From Pseudomonas sp. P7548 (lineage in GTDB: Bacteria; Pseudomonadota; Gammaproteobacteria; Pseudomonadales; Pseudomonadaceae): DNA of 64,000 nt. The position numbers and the translations under genes are program-made. Below the pieces are notes generated by a model. The model had not been told where the DNA came from, made no database searches, and was given only the letters and a program-made list of their open reading frames with translations. Shown here in pieces: positions 25,873-35,541 of the stretch. The stretch spans positions 1 to 64,000 of the forward strand of contig NZ_JACARO010000039.1 of the NCBI RefSeq assembly GCF_013386585.1, written 5' to 3'. The stretch's first letter is position 1. Every line of letters begins with the position of its first letter.

Positions 25873-26253
25873 AGTCGATTGATCCCTACACGCAGATTGA
25901 TCGGACTTGTTAGAAGCGTAGTCGCTGGGGGCTGCCTGTGAGGGAAATGTATTTTCCCGGCCAGAATCTTCCGGATAGCTACGTCGTTCGGCGCCCTGCG
26001 TGACGTTTTGTCGCGGCAGACAGGATAGATGCTCCTGTTAAATTGAATTCAGGCAAGCAATTAACCTAAATTGCCTCGTTTTTATAGTGAAAGACCCTGA
26101 CCTGGGCTTTTTATACTGCACGCCCCGCTGATCTTGCCCGGCAAGAACGGTTCGCCTATCAGGCGGCCCCGGTTTCGGCAAGGGTGCAGGCTTACCGGCC
26201 TGTTCCCCGGAAACTCAACGGACAATCCAATAACAAGATGAGGTTGTACCCCT
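25873..26253 (+). promoter_or_regulatory. Divergent promoter region of the penicillin-binding protein and permease
   Basis: About 380 bases with no gene. An inverted repeat GCAATT-N6-AATTGC lies at 26057-26074, nested inside GGCAA/TTGCC at 26052-26075, with the form of an operator. No convincing -35/-10 pair was fixed. GAGG at 26240-26243 is the ribosome-binding site of the permease. Confidence 0.4.
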
Positions 26254-27672
26254 ATGCCCGTCGGCAACCCACTGCCCCCTGGCGAGACCGCTCAAGGCGG
26301 CCCGCTCAAACGCGAACTCGGCGAACGCCATATTCGTCTCATGGCCCTCGGTGCCTGCATCGGTGTCGGCCTGTTCCTCGGCTCGGCCAAGGCCATCGAA
26401 ATGGCCGGCCCGGCGATCATGCTGTCGTACATCATCGGTGGCCTTGCGATCCTGGTGATCATGCGCGCCCTCGGCGAGATGGCGGTGCACAACCCCGTCG
26501 CCGGCTCGTTCAGCCGCTATGCACAAGATTATCTCGGCCCGTTGGCGGGCTTTCTCACGGGCTGGAACTACTGGTTCCTGTGGCTGGTGACCTGCGTGGC
26601 GGAGATCACCGCCGTGGCGGTGTACATGGGCGTGTGGTTTCCCGACACGCCGCGCTGGATCTGGGCCCTCGCGGCGCTGGTCAGCATGGGCACCATCAAC
26701 CTCATCGCGGTCAAGGCTTTCGGCGAATTCGAATTCTGGTTCGCGCTGATCAAGATCGTCACCATCATTGCGATGGTCATCGGCGGCGTCGGCATCATCG
26801 CGTTCGGCTTTGGCAACGACGGCGTGGCGTTGGGTATTGCCAACCTGTGGAGCCATGGCGGCTTCATGCCCAACGGCGTGCAGGGCGTGTTGATGTCCTT
26901 GCAGATGGTGATGTTCGCCTACCTGGGCGTAGAGATGATCGGCCTCACCGCCGGTGAAGCGCGCAACCCGCAAAAGACCATTCCCAGTGCCATCGGCTCG
27001 GTGTTCTGGCGCATCCTGCTGTTCTACGTGGGCGCGTTGTTCGTGATCCTGTCGATCTACCCGTGGAATGAAATCGGCACCCAGGGCAGCCCGTTCGTGA
27101 TGACGTTCGAGCGCCTGGGCATCAAGACCGCCGCCGGGATCATCAACTTCGTGGTGATCACCGCCGCGCTATCCTCCTGCAACGGCGGCATCTTCAGCAC
27201 CGGGCGCATGCTGTATAGCCTGGCGCAGAATGGCCAGGCCCCGGCCACGTTCGCCAAGACCTCCCGCAATGGCGTGCCACGCAAGGCGCTGCTGTTGTCG
27301 ATCTTTGCCTTGCTGCTGGGCGTGTTGCTCAACTACCTGGTGCCGGACCAGGTGTTCGTCTGGGTGACGTCCATCGCCACCTTCGGTGCGATCTGGACCT
27401 GGCTGATGATCCTGCTGGCCCAGCTCAAGTTCCGCAAAGGCCTGAGCCCGGCCGAGCAGGCGGGGCTCAAGTACCGCATGTGGCTGTACCCGCTCAGTTC
27501 CTACCTGGCCCTGGCGTTCCTGGTGCTGGTGGTCGGCCTGATGGCCTACTTCCCGGATACCCGCGTAGCACTCTACGTAGGGCCGGCGTTCCTGGTGCTG
27601 CTGACGGTGTTGTTCTACGTCTTCAAGCTGCAGCCGACCGGCAACGGTCGGGTTGCCCCTCAGTCGGTCTGA
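26254..27672 (+). CDS. Amino acid permease, ProY/AroP family
   Basis: A 472-residue APC-superfamily transporter with twelve predicted transmembrane helices. The signature near helix 1 (LGACIGVGLFLGSAKAIEMAGPAI) and the consensus segments GEMAVHNPVAGSFSRYA, GWNYWFLW and EMIGLTAGEARNPQKTIP belong to the proton-driven amino acid transporter family; the closest recognised relative is the proline-type ProY, with GABA or histidine permeases as alternatives. In P. aeruginosa, from memory, a transglycosylase-type gene and an amino acid permease are also neighbours (PA0788/PA0789), which supports this as an ancestral pair. It converges on the second NEL gene with a 3-base gap. Confidence 0.85.
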   Translation: MPVGNPLPPGETAQGGPLKRELGERHIRLMALGACIGVGLFLGSAKAIEMAGPAIMLSYIIGGLAILVIMRALGEMAVHNPVAGSFSRYAQDYLGPLAGFLTGWNYWFLWLVTCVAEITAVAVYMGVWFPDTPRWIWALAALVSMGTINLIAVKAFGEFEFWFALIKIVTIIAMVIGGVGIIAFGFGNDGVALGIANLWSHGGFMPNGVQGVLMSLQMVMFAYLGVEMIGLTAGEARNPQKTIPSAIGSVFWRILLFYVGALFVILSIYPWNEIGTQGSPFVMTFERLGIKTAAGIINFVVITAALSSCNGGIFSTGRMLYSLAQNGQAPATFAKTSRNGVPRKALLLSIFALLLGVLLNYLVPDQVFVWVTSIATFGAIWTWLMILLAQLKFRKGLSPAEQAGLKYRMWLYPLSSYLALAFLVLVVGLMAYFPDTRVALYVGPAFLVLLTVLFYVFKLQPTGNGRVAPQSV

Positions 27673-27675
27673 CGT

Positions 27676-30600
27676 TTAATGGGCCCGTTGCGCGCCGCTC
27701 TTGGCCGCACGGGTCAGTTGGCTGATCAAGCGGTTGAGCTCGCTTTCCTTTTCCTCGTTGATGGACTGGCGCCGCTCCTGGTAATCCATGGAGCGGGTGT
27801 CGGGTATTTCCTGTTTCAGCGCTTCAAGCTTGTAGCGCGTCACATCTTCGATGGTGGCGAAGGGTTCCGGGATGCTGCGTGCCAGGTACTTGATCCAGAA
27901 CTCTTCCATCAGCAGTGAGTTTTCGACGGCATTCGTCGATTTCAGGGCCGCCATGGCATTGGCGATTTGGCCCAAAGCCTGATCGGTCAGATCGTTGCCT
28001 GGCGCGTAGAGCCTTTGTTCATGCTGCAACGGCAGGTTATAGCGCTCTCTGAAGTGCAGTCGCAGGTACAGCTTGACCTCGACATCATCTGGCTCCAGTC
28101 CTTCCGTTCCGCGCTGATTGCGCAGTGAGACCAGGTGATCATCGGCCAACTCATCCAGCTTGCGCAGGTAGAACAGCCCCTCGGCCAACGCCAGCAATTC
28201 CCGATTGGCCTGGTTAGAGTTGGGAAGCTCCAGGGCCTGTTGTTGCCGGTGCAGGAGCTCCATATTGCTCAGCGCCAGAATAGCCCCGTCACCACAGGTA
28301 CCGGCCAGGTAGGTATTGAGGAAAATATTTTCGCGCAGTTCGTGGGATTCAGCCATGCCATTGAGCACGCGCCACACTCGGCTGACCAAGGCTGGGCGCC
28401 GCGGTTCATTTCTATAGTCGTAACTCTGGGTCAGGTCGCCCAGTACCCGGAACACATCGTCCGGTCTTGCGCCTTGATGGTGCTGGAGTTGTTCCCACAC
28501 TGCCCTGCGTTGCCCATGATCGGCAGGTGGCACGCTTTCCAGCCATGGGGAGATGTCATCCGTGGAGCGCTCCACATGCAGGATGCCCGGCATTGCGCCG
28601 CCCAAGACGGTGTTGGTGCGCTGGCGGTACTCGTTCAACCGTTGCCGGGTGGCAGCATCCAACGGGTTGCCATGCAGCATCGTGCCACGATTGGCCATGC
28701 GCATGGCGGGGTTGGTGAACAGTGACTGGGGGATCGTGGTAATACGGTTCTCTTGCAACTGCAGGCTGTGCAGGTGAGTGAGGTGTTCGGCACCGATGGG
28801 CCATTGGCTGATATCGGTCCGTTGCAGGTTGAGATTGAGCAGGTGGTGCATGGCCGAGACATCCGGCGTCAGGCCCAGCGGGTTGCCGTCCAGGGTCAGC
28901 ATTTCCAGGTTGGTCAGGTTGGCCAGGCGCTGGCGTGACGCTTGGGTGAGGACGATGTGATTGTCGCTCAGGTCCAGGTTCTCCAGTTGCGTCATATCGG
29001 TAATGCTGGTGGGCAGATCGGTGAGCATGCAGTCGAGCCGCAGTGATTTGAGGCCGGTGAATTTGCCGAGGAACGCGTTGCCTGTGGCGGGAAAGCTGTC
29101 GCCGGAAATTTTCAGGTACTCGATGTGTTCGAAACCTCGCGTACCCAGGATGAAATCCGCGTCCGGCAGCGTATTGCTGCCGTCCAGTTGCAGATCGAGG
29201 GTATAGGCGTCGAGGAGCCCGCCTACATAGGCCAGACGTGTCTCCCGTCGCCAGGCGCGTCGTATCTGTAGCGCGGCATAACCGCGGCGACCCAAGTTCA
29301 ACCCGAGGGGGTCATCGGCATCGATGGGATATTCGGCATTCACCCAACGCTCAAGGCCGGACTTCAAGATTTCGTATTCTTTGTTGCGCCTTTGCGCTTC
29401 CAACCACGCCTGCGACGGCTCCAGCTTCCAGGATTCAACCATTTTCCTGACGTCGGCCAAGTGCATGCTTGGATAAAGCCTACCCATCATGCTCACCGCC
29501 TCCGTTGTCTGCGTATCGCTGAATGGCCACCAGTTGCGCAGGCTGAACGGGTAGGCCGTAAAGGTGCTGTGGACGCGCATCGGCGGTTGCAACCAGTAAG
29601 GAATATGGGGCAACCCGAGCAGGTCCTTGATGGCGACACGCTGGTTGAGCGCCAGCTCGGCTATGGGCGCGCGCAGGGCGGTCGTGTCGCCACTGTCATC
29701 CAGCCCCAGGGCCTTGCGCTGGCTGTCGCTCAAGACGCGCCAGATGGCGGTCAGCAAGTCCGTGGAAGTATCGCCGCTGTCGCTGATCAATGTGTGGTCG
29801 GCGGCATAGGCCTGATAGCGACCATCGACCTGTGCCAGGACCTTGCGCTCGCTGCCTGCCAGGTGCCCGGCGCTTTCCAGCAACGGCCCGCTGGCACTGC
29901 CTTGATGAATATCCAGACGCACACTGGCCGGCCAGCCGGGCAGCAATTTGAGCGTATGCAGGATGATCTTTTCGCTGTCGGGGTTGGTCAGGGTGCTCAG
30001 GTACAAACCTTCGAACGCGCGGTTGAGGCGCACATCGTTGGCAGTCAACTTTGCTTGCTGTTGCAGGCGCAGAGGCACTTGGTCATGGGTGTTGAGTCTC
30101 TTGAGCTCCTTGGGGGTGGCGTGTTCCAGCAGGGCCTGGAGCGCACTGCCGGGCAGTTGCGGGTAATGGCGACGCAGACGAGTGTGCAGCGCGTTGCCCT
30201 CACGTTCGCTTTGGGCGTAGAGCGTATCGAAGAGCTGGGACCGCTCGCGATAGGCGTGTCCGGCGATCGTCTTCGCCAGCTTGAACAGGCGCTCGTCCTG
30301 GCTTGCGGGCAGCTCGCCGATCAACGCGCGGGTCAGTGCATCGTTGCGCACCAGAGGGGTCAAGGGTTCCAGGCTGCGGCTACGGGCCTGGGACATCCGG
30401 ATCCTGTCGGGGGCGCCGGCATTGGCCGCAGGGTAGTGCGCGGTGGTACGGCCGGCGTCATCGTACAGCTCCAGTACGTGGCTGGCCGGCCACTGCGGCA
30501 GGCCGCACACCAGCAGCAATTGCAGGGAGGGGCGTGCCGTGCGCGTGGCCGAGTAGGTGGTCATGGCCTGGATGAAATGCAGGATCTGGCGCTCGATGCC

Positions 30601-33600
30601 GAAGCGCTTGCTGCTGTCTTTCAGCAGTGGCGGCGGTGGCAGGCCAGCGCAGTGGACCTCCCGCAGGGCACTAGGTGGCGTGTCGGTGAGTTTAAGGATG
30701 CGCGTGGCGGTGGCCTGGTCCAGGTTGAAGTCAACCGCGCCCAGGCGTGAGAACAGGTGATGGTCATCCCAGGCCATCGGGTTTTCGTTTTCCAGCCGCC
30801 AGGCACCGTGGTGGTTGTGTTCCAGCAGTGGCGTATCGACCCCGACTTTCTGCGGGTGCTTGAGCCGCCACCGGAGCACCGCCTGGTCGTAGGTCACCGG
30901 GTAGAGCGCACCGTACAACGGCATCAACTGTTGGCCTTGCCAGTCGTACAGACCCTCGGGGTTGGGCTTCAAGTCGAGGGGCAATACCAGGCTCTGTTGG
31001 TACTGCCCTAGCGAATGATCAAGCAGGCTCACCAGGCCGGCAGGGCCGCGGCGCTCGCTCATCAGATCACCCAGGGTAGTGCGCAGGCCCTGGGCGTCGC
31101 TGGCCGAGGTCATGCCCAGCGTGGTGCGTTCGTGGGGTTGCAGCACCGAGGCAATGGCCAGGTAAAAACTGTCGACGACCGGCGCCACAGGGATCGGCCC
31201 GGCATTGCGCATGTCGTAGGCTTCGTAGTGTCCGTTGCCGTAGTGCAACAGTTCGACGGTGGTGTCCTCAGGGCCGGTGTTCTGGTAGCGATCCTGCGCG
31301 GGGCCGTCGACGATCTCGGTGACCGTGAAGTGGCGCTTGAGACGCTCCTGCAGCAGGCTGGCGGTGAATTCGCGAGCCCATTGGTCGGTGTCGCGGCTGA
31401 ATGCACGAGGGTGGTACAGGCCGTCAATCACGGCGTCGATCCGCAACGCGGTGCGGTGCTGCTCAAGGTGTTCGCGCACGTTGGCCGGCAAGGTCGCGTC
31501 GTTGAGGTAGGTGCTTTGCTGCGCAGGGTCCAGGGGTGTTTCTTCCAGCAACTGACTAAGGTTGGCCAGGGTCAACGGCGGGAACTGAGTGCGCAGTTTA
31601 CTCAGCAAAGGGGTGGTTTCCACGCCCTCGGTGTTGGCCTTGATTGGCACAAATACCCGGGCCGGTTCATCGGCTGGGACCTGGTGCCGGGCCTGGCCGG
31701 CATAGCGGGTCAGGGCCTGGAACAAGGCAATGCGTTCCTTGTTCGCCAGGGCGCTGATCTGCACGCGCAAGCGTGCGATGCGCTGGGATTCGGTGAGCTG
31801 TGGGCTGCCTTCCTTGCCGAGGGTCGAGGTGGCGGGCTGCTGGCGGATGATCAGCTCGAACAGCGACTCCTGGGTCGCGACGTGGGTGGTCGCAGCGTCA
31901 AGGGCAATGTAGGTGCCGTCATCCTTGCGCTTGAGGTTGATCGCCCGTGTGGCATGGTCGTTGGCGGCGTGGCTTTCCAGCAGCCGGCCTTGCGGGTCGT
32001 ACAGGTGGATGATTGCGTCGGCAGGCCAGGTGGGCAGTTGGGTCAACAGGCTCAAAATGGCACTGCCGGCGTAGGCCGGCAGGTTGCCGCTGCGATGAAA
32101 ACCGCTGGCCAGTTGTTCGATGACCCGATCGACCTGCATACGCCGGGTCGCTTCAATCAAATTGACGGGCGGCGTCTCACCCGCCCAGATGCTATCGAGG
32201 GTGGCACGGGGAACAGCGGTGCTACGCAGCAGGTGGCGGATCTGCGCTGCGGATACCGAGGCTTCACCGTTGGGCAGCATCTGGCTGATCAATTGAGCGT
32301 CGGTGAGTTGACCGGCGCCGTGCAGGTCCAGCACCCAGGCTTGCAGCTCGGGTTTGAACACCACGGGCGCGGCAAAGCCATCGCCGTTTTTGTGCTTGAT
32401 CACGAACCCCGGGGCCTTCGGGTTGGCAGTGACTTGCGCCACCACGTGCAACGCCCCGTGTTGCACCCGGGCGTAAAGCTCGCCATCGATCAAGTACAGC
32501 CCCTGAGCGTTCGGCATCTGGCCGTCGAGCAGGCGCTGATTATTGATGGCGTAAGGGCTGATGTCCGGTTTCCACAGTTCGACGGTTCCGTCGCTGCGCG
32601 ACACTTTGCGCGGGTCGCCCAGACGTTGCAGCAGGCCTTCCATGCGTTGGTGATGCACACGCCCGGCGGTGGAAATCAACAGGCCGTTGATCGCCAGGTC
32701 AGCCACATCGGCCATGGCGGCGGCGAAGTCACTGGCCTGGCCCTTGGCGGCCTCATTGATACCGATGATCAGGCTGTAGGCCAGGTTGCTGAATACCACC
32801 AGCTGCATCACGCGGTTCAGGCCGGTGACACCGCCCGGCACGGGCGTCATCAGCAATTCCATGATTTCACTGGCGATCGCGGCGGCACCGTCGATCACCC
32901 CTTGCAGGTCGCGTTCCGAGCGCCGGGTGGCAAGCATGCCCAGGTTGGCCTGGTAGTGCTGGACATGGCGAAAAGTGAGCGCCTGGACCAGGCTGTGTGG
33001 GCGAGCCGGCTTGGGGTCATGGACGAAGCGGATGTGTTCCAGGGTTCTTTTCGGGAACAGACTGTGAAAGCCGTCGTAGAGATAGCCCGCTACCAGGCTC
33101 AATCCTTCCGGGCGCGGCTCTTCGCGTAGCAGGTCCCTGAACTGACTGATGTCGGTGATCGGCAACTGCCGCGAGAACCAGCCCAGATCACCGGCGTCAT
33201 GGCTGGCCTTGAGGTCGTCGAGAAACTGCGCGCCGGCGCTTTTTGCATCGAGGTGATAACGCAGGGCGCCGCCGGGGCGAAACGGGAAATAGGAAATCAC
33301 GCCCAGGCTGCCGATTTGGATCAGCAACAAGGGCACCGGCACACGGGTACCCGATGGGGTAAAGGGCACAGCCGGTAGCAGGGTGTAGTCGATGTCCATG
33401 CTCAGGGTGTCGAAGGGCAGCGCCGTACCTGTGCCCTCGATGGCGGCCAACAGCGCGGTGTACCGGGCCTGGGTCACGCCGCTGCTGGCGCGGTTTCGAT
33501 AGGCCTCCAGCGCTTCGAATCGCAAATGGGCGCGGGCGCAGGTCTCGATCAAACCTTGCAGCTTGCCGCCAGCCCCCAGGCTATTCGCCAAACGGGTGTG

Positions 33601-34191
33601 CAGTTTTGCGCCCAGGTCCAGTTCGCGGCAGATGGCGATGAATTGGCTGACGCTCAATTGTTTTTCGTCGACACCGCTCAGGTAGGACGCGTCAACGTAG
33701 CTGTGGCCAGACGGTTGCGGGTTGCCGGTGCCGAAGTCGAAATTCAGGCAGGCGGCGTCCCACAACGACAGCCTGGAGACATGGACGCGATACTGCCATT
33801 CGTCCACCGCGCGACGAAAGCGCGAGGAGGGGGGAGAGCCCTCCACGCTGCTCTTGTGGGGTTCCCAGGGCAGCGGGGTGTCGATTTTTTCCAGGTAGCG
33901 GGTGTTGATGAAAAGGGTCTGCGGGTCAAGGCCGTTGAGTTTTTCACGCAGCAGCGCCAGGCCCTGGGCCTTGAAGTGTTCGACCAGGGTGGCGTTTTCC
34001 GCTTCGACGGCCTTGAGCGCCGCGATGGCTTCCCGTTGCAGGCGAATGTAATCGCGCTGTTGGGCGCGTGTCAGGCTACTCATCGACTGCGCCAGGTTCT
34101 GGCGCAGCAGCTCCAGGGCCTGCTGCAGCCCCCAGGACTGGCTGGACTGCAGGTGGCCGGACAGGCCGTTGGGGCGTTCTTGGCTAGGCAT
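27676..34191 (-). CDS. Second giant dermonecrotic-toxin-like/LRR protein with NEL-type E3 ligase domain
   Basis: A 2171-residue paralogue of the protein at 17916, without a signal peptide. It shares the N-terminal hallmark (LSVSQFIAICRELDLGAKLH) and a hydrophobic stretch after it (GLNRVMQLVVFSNLAYSLII). The middle is longer and contains repeated units of the kind WPADAIIHLYDPQGRLLES, WPASHVLELYDDAGRTTAHY and WPASVRLDIHQGSASGPLLES, each followed by a helical block. Leucine-rich repeats span about 1685-1850 (GLKSLRLDCMLTDLPTSI, LENLDLSDNHIVL, LEMLTLDGNPLGL). The NEL domain (about 1880-2150) keeps the catalytic CxD as Cys1966 and Asp1968 (LAGTCGDGAILAL). The ATG at 34191 has AAGGA 8-9 bases upstream; an ATG 45 bases earlier has none. 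Secretion route and target are unknown. Confidence 0.82.
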   Translation of the reverse strand: MPSQERPNGLSGHLQSSQSWGLQQALELLRQNLAQSMSSLTRAQQRDYIRLQREAIAALKAVEAENATLVEHFKAQGLALLREKLNGLDPQTLFINTRYLEKIDTPLPWEPHKSSVEGSPPSSRFRRAVDEWQYRVHVSRLSLWDAACLNFDFGTGNPQPSGHSYVDASYLSGVDEKQLSVSQFIAICRELDLGAKLHTRLANSLGAGGKLQGLIETCARAHLRFEALEAYRNRASSGVTQARYTALLAAIEGTGTALPFDTLSMDIDYTLLPAVPFTPSGTRVPVPLLLIQIGSLGVISYFPFRPGGALRYHLDAKSAGAQFLDDLKASHDAGDLGWFSRQLPITDISQFRDLLREEPRPEGLSLVAGYLYDGFHSLFPKRTLEHIRFVHDPKPARPHSLVQALTFRHVQHYQANLGMLATRRSERDLQGVIDGAAAIASEIMELLMTPVPGGVTGLNRVMQLVVFSNLAYSLIIGINEAAKGQASDFAAAMADVADLAINGLLISTAGRVHHQRMEGLLQRLGDPRKVSRSDGTVELWKPDISPYAINNQRLLDGQMPNAQGLYLIDGELYARVQHGALHVVAQVTANPKAPGFVIKHKNGDGFAAPVVFKPELQAWVLDLHGAGQLTDAQLISQMLPNGEASVSAAQIRHLLRSTAVPRATLDSIWAGETPPVNLIEATRRMQVDRVIEQLASGFHRSGNLPAYAGSAILSLLTQLPTWPADAIIHLYDPQGRLLESHAANDHATRAINLKRKDDGTYIALDAATTHVATQESLFELIIRQQPATSTLGKEGSPQLTESQRIARLRVQISALANKERIALFQALTRYAGQARHQVPADEPARVFVPIKANTEGVETTPLLSKLRTQFPPLTLANLSQLLEETPLDPAQQSTYLNDATLPANVREHLEQHRTALRIDAVIDGLYHPRAFSRDTDQWAREFTASLLQERLKRHFTVTEIVDGPAQDRYQNTGPEDTTVELLHYGNGHYEAYDMRNAGPIPVAPVVDSFYLAIASVLQPHERTTLGMTSASDAQGLRTTLGDLMSERRGPAGLVSLLDHSLGQYQQSLVLPLDLKPNPEGLYDWQGQQLMPLYGALYPVTYDQAVLRWRLKHPQKVGVDTPLLEHNHHGAWRLENENPMAWDDHHLFSRLGAVDFNLDQATATRILKLTDTPPSALREVHCAGLPPPPLLKDSSKRFGIERQILHFIQAMTTYSATRTARPSLQLLLVCGLPQWPASHVLELYDDAGRTTAHYPAANAGAPDRIRMSQARSRSLEPLTPLVRNDALTRALIGELPASQDERLFKLAKTIAGHAYRERSQLFDTLYAQSEREGNALHTRLRRHYPQLPGSALQALLEHATPKELKRLNTHDQVPLRLQQQAKLTANDVRLNRAFEGLYLSTLTNPDSEKIILHTLKLLPGWPASVRLDIHQGSASGPLLESAGHLAGSERKVLAQVDGRYQAYAADHTLISDSGDTSTDLLTAIWRVLSDSQRKALGLDDSGDTTALRAPIAELALNQRVAIKDLLGLPHIPYWLQPPMRVHSTFTAYPFSLRNWWPFSDTQTTEAVSMMGRLYPSMHLADVRKMVESWKLEPSQAWLEAQRRNKEYEILKSGLERWVNAEYPIDADDPLGLNLGRRGYAALQIRRAWRRETRLAYVGGLLDAYTLDLQLDGSNTLPDADFILGTRGFEHIEYLKISGDSFPATGNAFLGKFTGLKSLRLDCMLTDLPTSITDMTQLENLDLSDNHIVLTQASRQRLANLTNLEMLTLDGNPLGLTPDVSAMHHLLNLNLQRTDISQWPIGAEHLTHLHSLQLQENRITTIPQSLFTNPAMRMANRGTMLHGNPLDAATRQRLNEYRQRTNTVLGGAMPGILHVERSTDDISPWLESVPPADHGQRRAVWEQLQHHQGARPDDVFRVLGDLTQSYDYRNEPRRPALVSRVWRVLNGMAESHELRENIFLNTYLAGTCGDGAILALSNMELLHRQQQALELPNSNQANRELLALAEGLFYLRKLDELADDHLVSLRNQRGTEGLEPDDVEVKLYLRLHFRERYNLPLQHEQRLYAPGNDLTDQALGQIANAMAALKSTNAVENSLLMEEFWIKYLARSIPEPFATIEDVTRYKLEALKQEIPDTRSMDYQERRQSINEEKESELNRLISQLTRAAKSGAQRAH

Positions 34192-34260
34192 GGGGCGTTT
34201 CCTTTCACGTCGAGATGTGGAAGGAAATGGAAGCACCCGCCCGTCTGTGACGGGGGCTAC

Positions 34261-35376
34261 CTATATAGCGCGGGGCCGGCTCAGGCGCTTGTTCAACTCC
34301 AGCCAGGCGCCCAAGGCGGCCATCAGCGCCACGCCCGCCAGCGCGGTCAGCAGTTGCACGGCCAGTGCATCACCGGCCATGGCATTGAGCATGTCGGCCA
34401 GTGGGGCGAGCAGCACACCGAGGCAGAACACTTCCAGGGAGAACCGACCCATGCGGCACACCTGCGCGGCGAGCGGGTTTTGCGTCCAACTGGCGCCCGG
34501 CAACAGCTTGGCAGTGACGTAGGCCAGGGCCAGGAAATGCAACAGGCGCACCGGGGACAGGTCGGTCTTGCTGATGGGGTAGATCAAGTCACTGATCAGC
34601 GCAGGCATCACCGCGTCGTGGAGTTCAGGCCAGCGCCACGACAGGGTCAGGATGCCGGTGATCAGCACATACACCGCAGCCGCGATAAACAGCGGCTGGC
34701 GCGCCAGCGGCCGATGATCGAGAGACTTGGCGCGCTGGCTGTGAATCGCTGCTGCCCCACCCAGCACAAACAGCAACTGCCAGGTGATCGGGTTGAAGTA
34801 CCACACGCCATCCTCGATGGCTCGCAGGTTCCAGCCCATCCACGGCGCCAGCAGGTACACCGTCAGCGACACCGCGACCACCACCAGGGGCGTGCGCAGC
34901 ATCAGCGGTAATACCAGCGCCAGGCTGGCCAGCAGCACGATGTACAGCGGCAGCGGGTCCATCAGGTTGGGCTTGAAGCGCAGCAGCAGTTCATCGAGCA
35001 GGGCCTGTTGCGGGTGGGTGATGAAGTGGGTCATGCCCATCTCTTGCACCAGGTCGCGGGTTTCCACGTGGCTGTTGGCGAAGAACACGATGCCCATCAG
35101 CATCGCCAGCAGAAAGATATGCACCACGTACAGCACCCAGGTGCGGCGCAGGATTTTCAGACAGGCCATCCAGTAGCCTTCGCGTTGCAGGACTTTGCCG
35201 TAGGCCAGTACCGACGCGAAGCCGGCGAGGAACACGAAGACTTCTGCAGCGTCGCTGAAACCGACGTTGCGCAGGGTGATCTGGCCGAGAGGATTGTGGG
35301 GGACGTGATCCCAGAAAATGAAGATCAACGCCAGGCCCCGAAAAAAATCGATGCGCGGGTCGCGTCCGTTCAGCAT
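34261..35376 (-). CDS. opgC: OpgC-like membrane protein
   Basis: A 371-residue inner-membrane protein with about ten transmembrane helices, of the OpgC family, which transfers succinyl groups to periplasmic glucans. The conserved opening RDPRIDFFRGLALIFIFWDHVP with the RGL..I..DH pattern, FSDAAEVFVFLAGFASVLAY and WVLYVVHIF are diagnostic. The late segments FNPITWQLLFVLGGAAA and RLLHFLALAYV also match. Length is normal. It stands alone, 70 bases after the NEL gene on the same strand. The opgGH genes are not in the window. The acyl donor and glucan are inferred from the family. Confidence 0.85.
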   Translation of the reverse strand: MLNGRDPRIDFFRGLALIFIFWDHVPHNPLGQITLRNVGFSDAAEVFVFLAGFASVLAYGKVLQREGYWMACLKILRRTWVLYVVHIFLLAMLMGIVFFANSHVETRDLVQEMGMTHFITHPQQALLDELLLRFKPNLMDPLPLYIVLLASLALVLPLMLRTPLVVVAVSLTVYLLAPWMGWNLRAIEDGVWYFNPITWQLLFVLGGAAAIHSQRAKSLDHRPLARQPLFIAAAVYVLITGILTLSWRWPELHDAVMPALISDLIYPISKTDLSPVRLLHFLALAYVTAKLLPGASWTQNPLAAQVCRMGRFSLEVFCLGVLLAPLADMLNAMAGDALAVQLLTALAGVALMAALGAWLELNKRLSRPRAI

Positions 35377-35509
35377 GGCAGCGGGCTCTTGAACAATAAG
35401 TTTAAAAAAGACAGGCGAATGCGCGTGTTGTCGTACGCCGCACGTCGGGCGGGCGCAGGTTGGCGGTATTTGTAAGTAATTGCAAAGGCGGGATATTACT
35501 GAATGTAAA

Positions 35510-35531
35510 GCCTGCCCGGCTCCGGGCAGGC
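35510..35531 (-). terminator. Terminator after the glutamate synthase-like gene
   Basis: The perfect 10-bp arms GCCTGCCCGG and CCGGGCAGGC with a 2-base loop lie 11 bases after the stop on the minus strand, followed by TTTACATT. The T run is short, so efficiency is uncertain. Confidence 0.7.
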
Positions 35532-35541
35532 CTCAGGAGGA

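Noticed and set aside
31015..33129. Long open frame (704 codons) opposite the second NEL gene
   Set aside because: Same reasons as the other antisense frames; the minus-strand protein shares homology with its paralogue at 17916.
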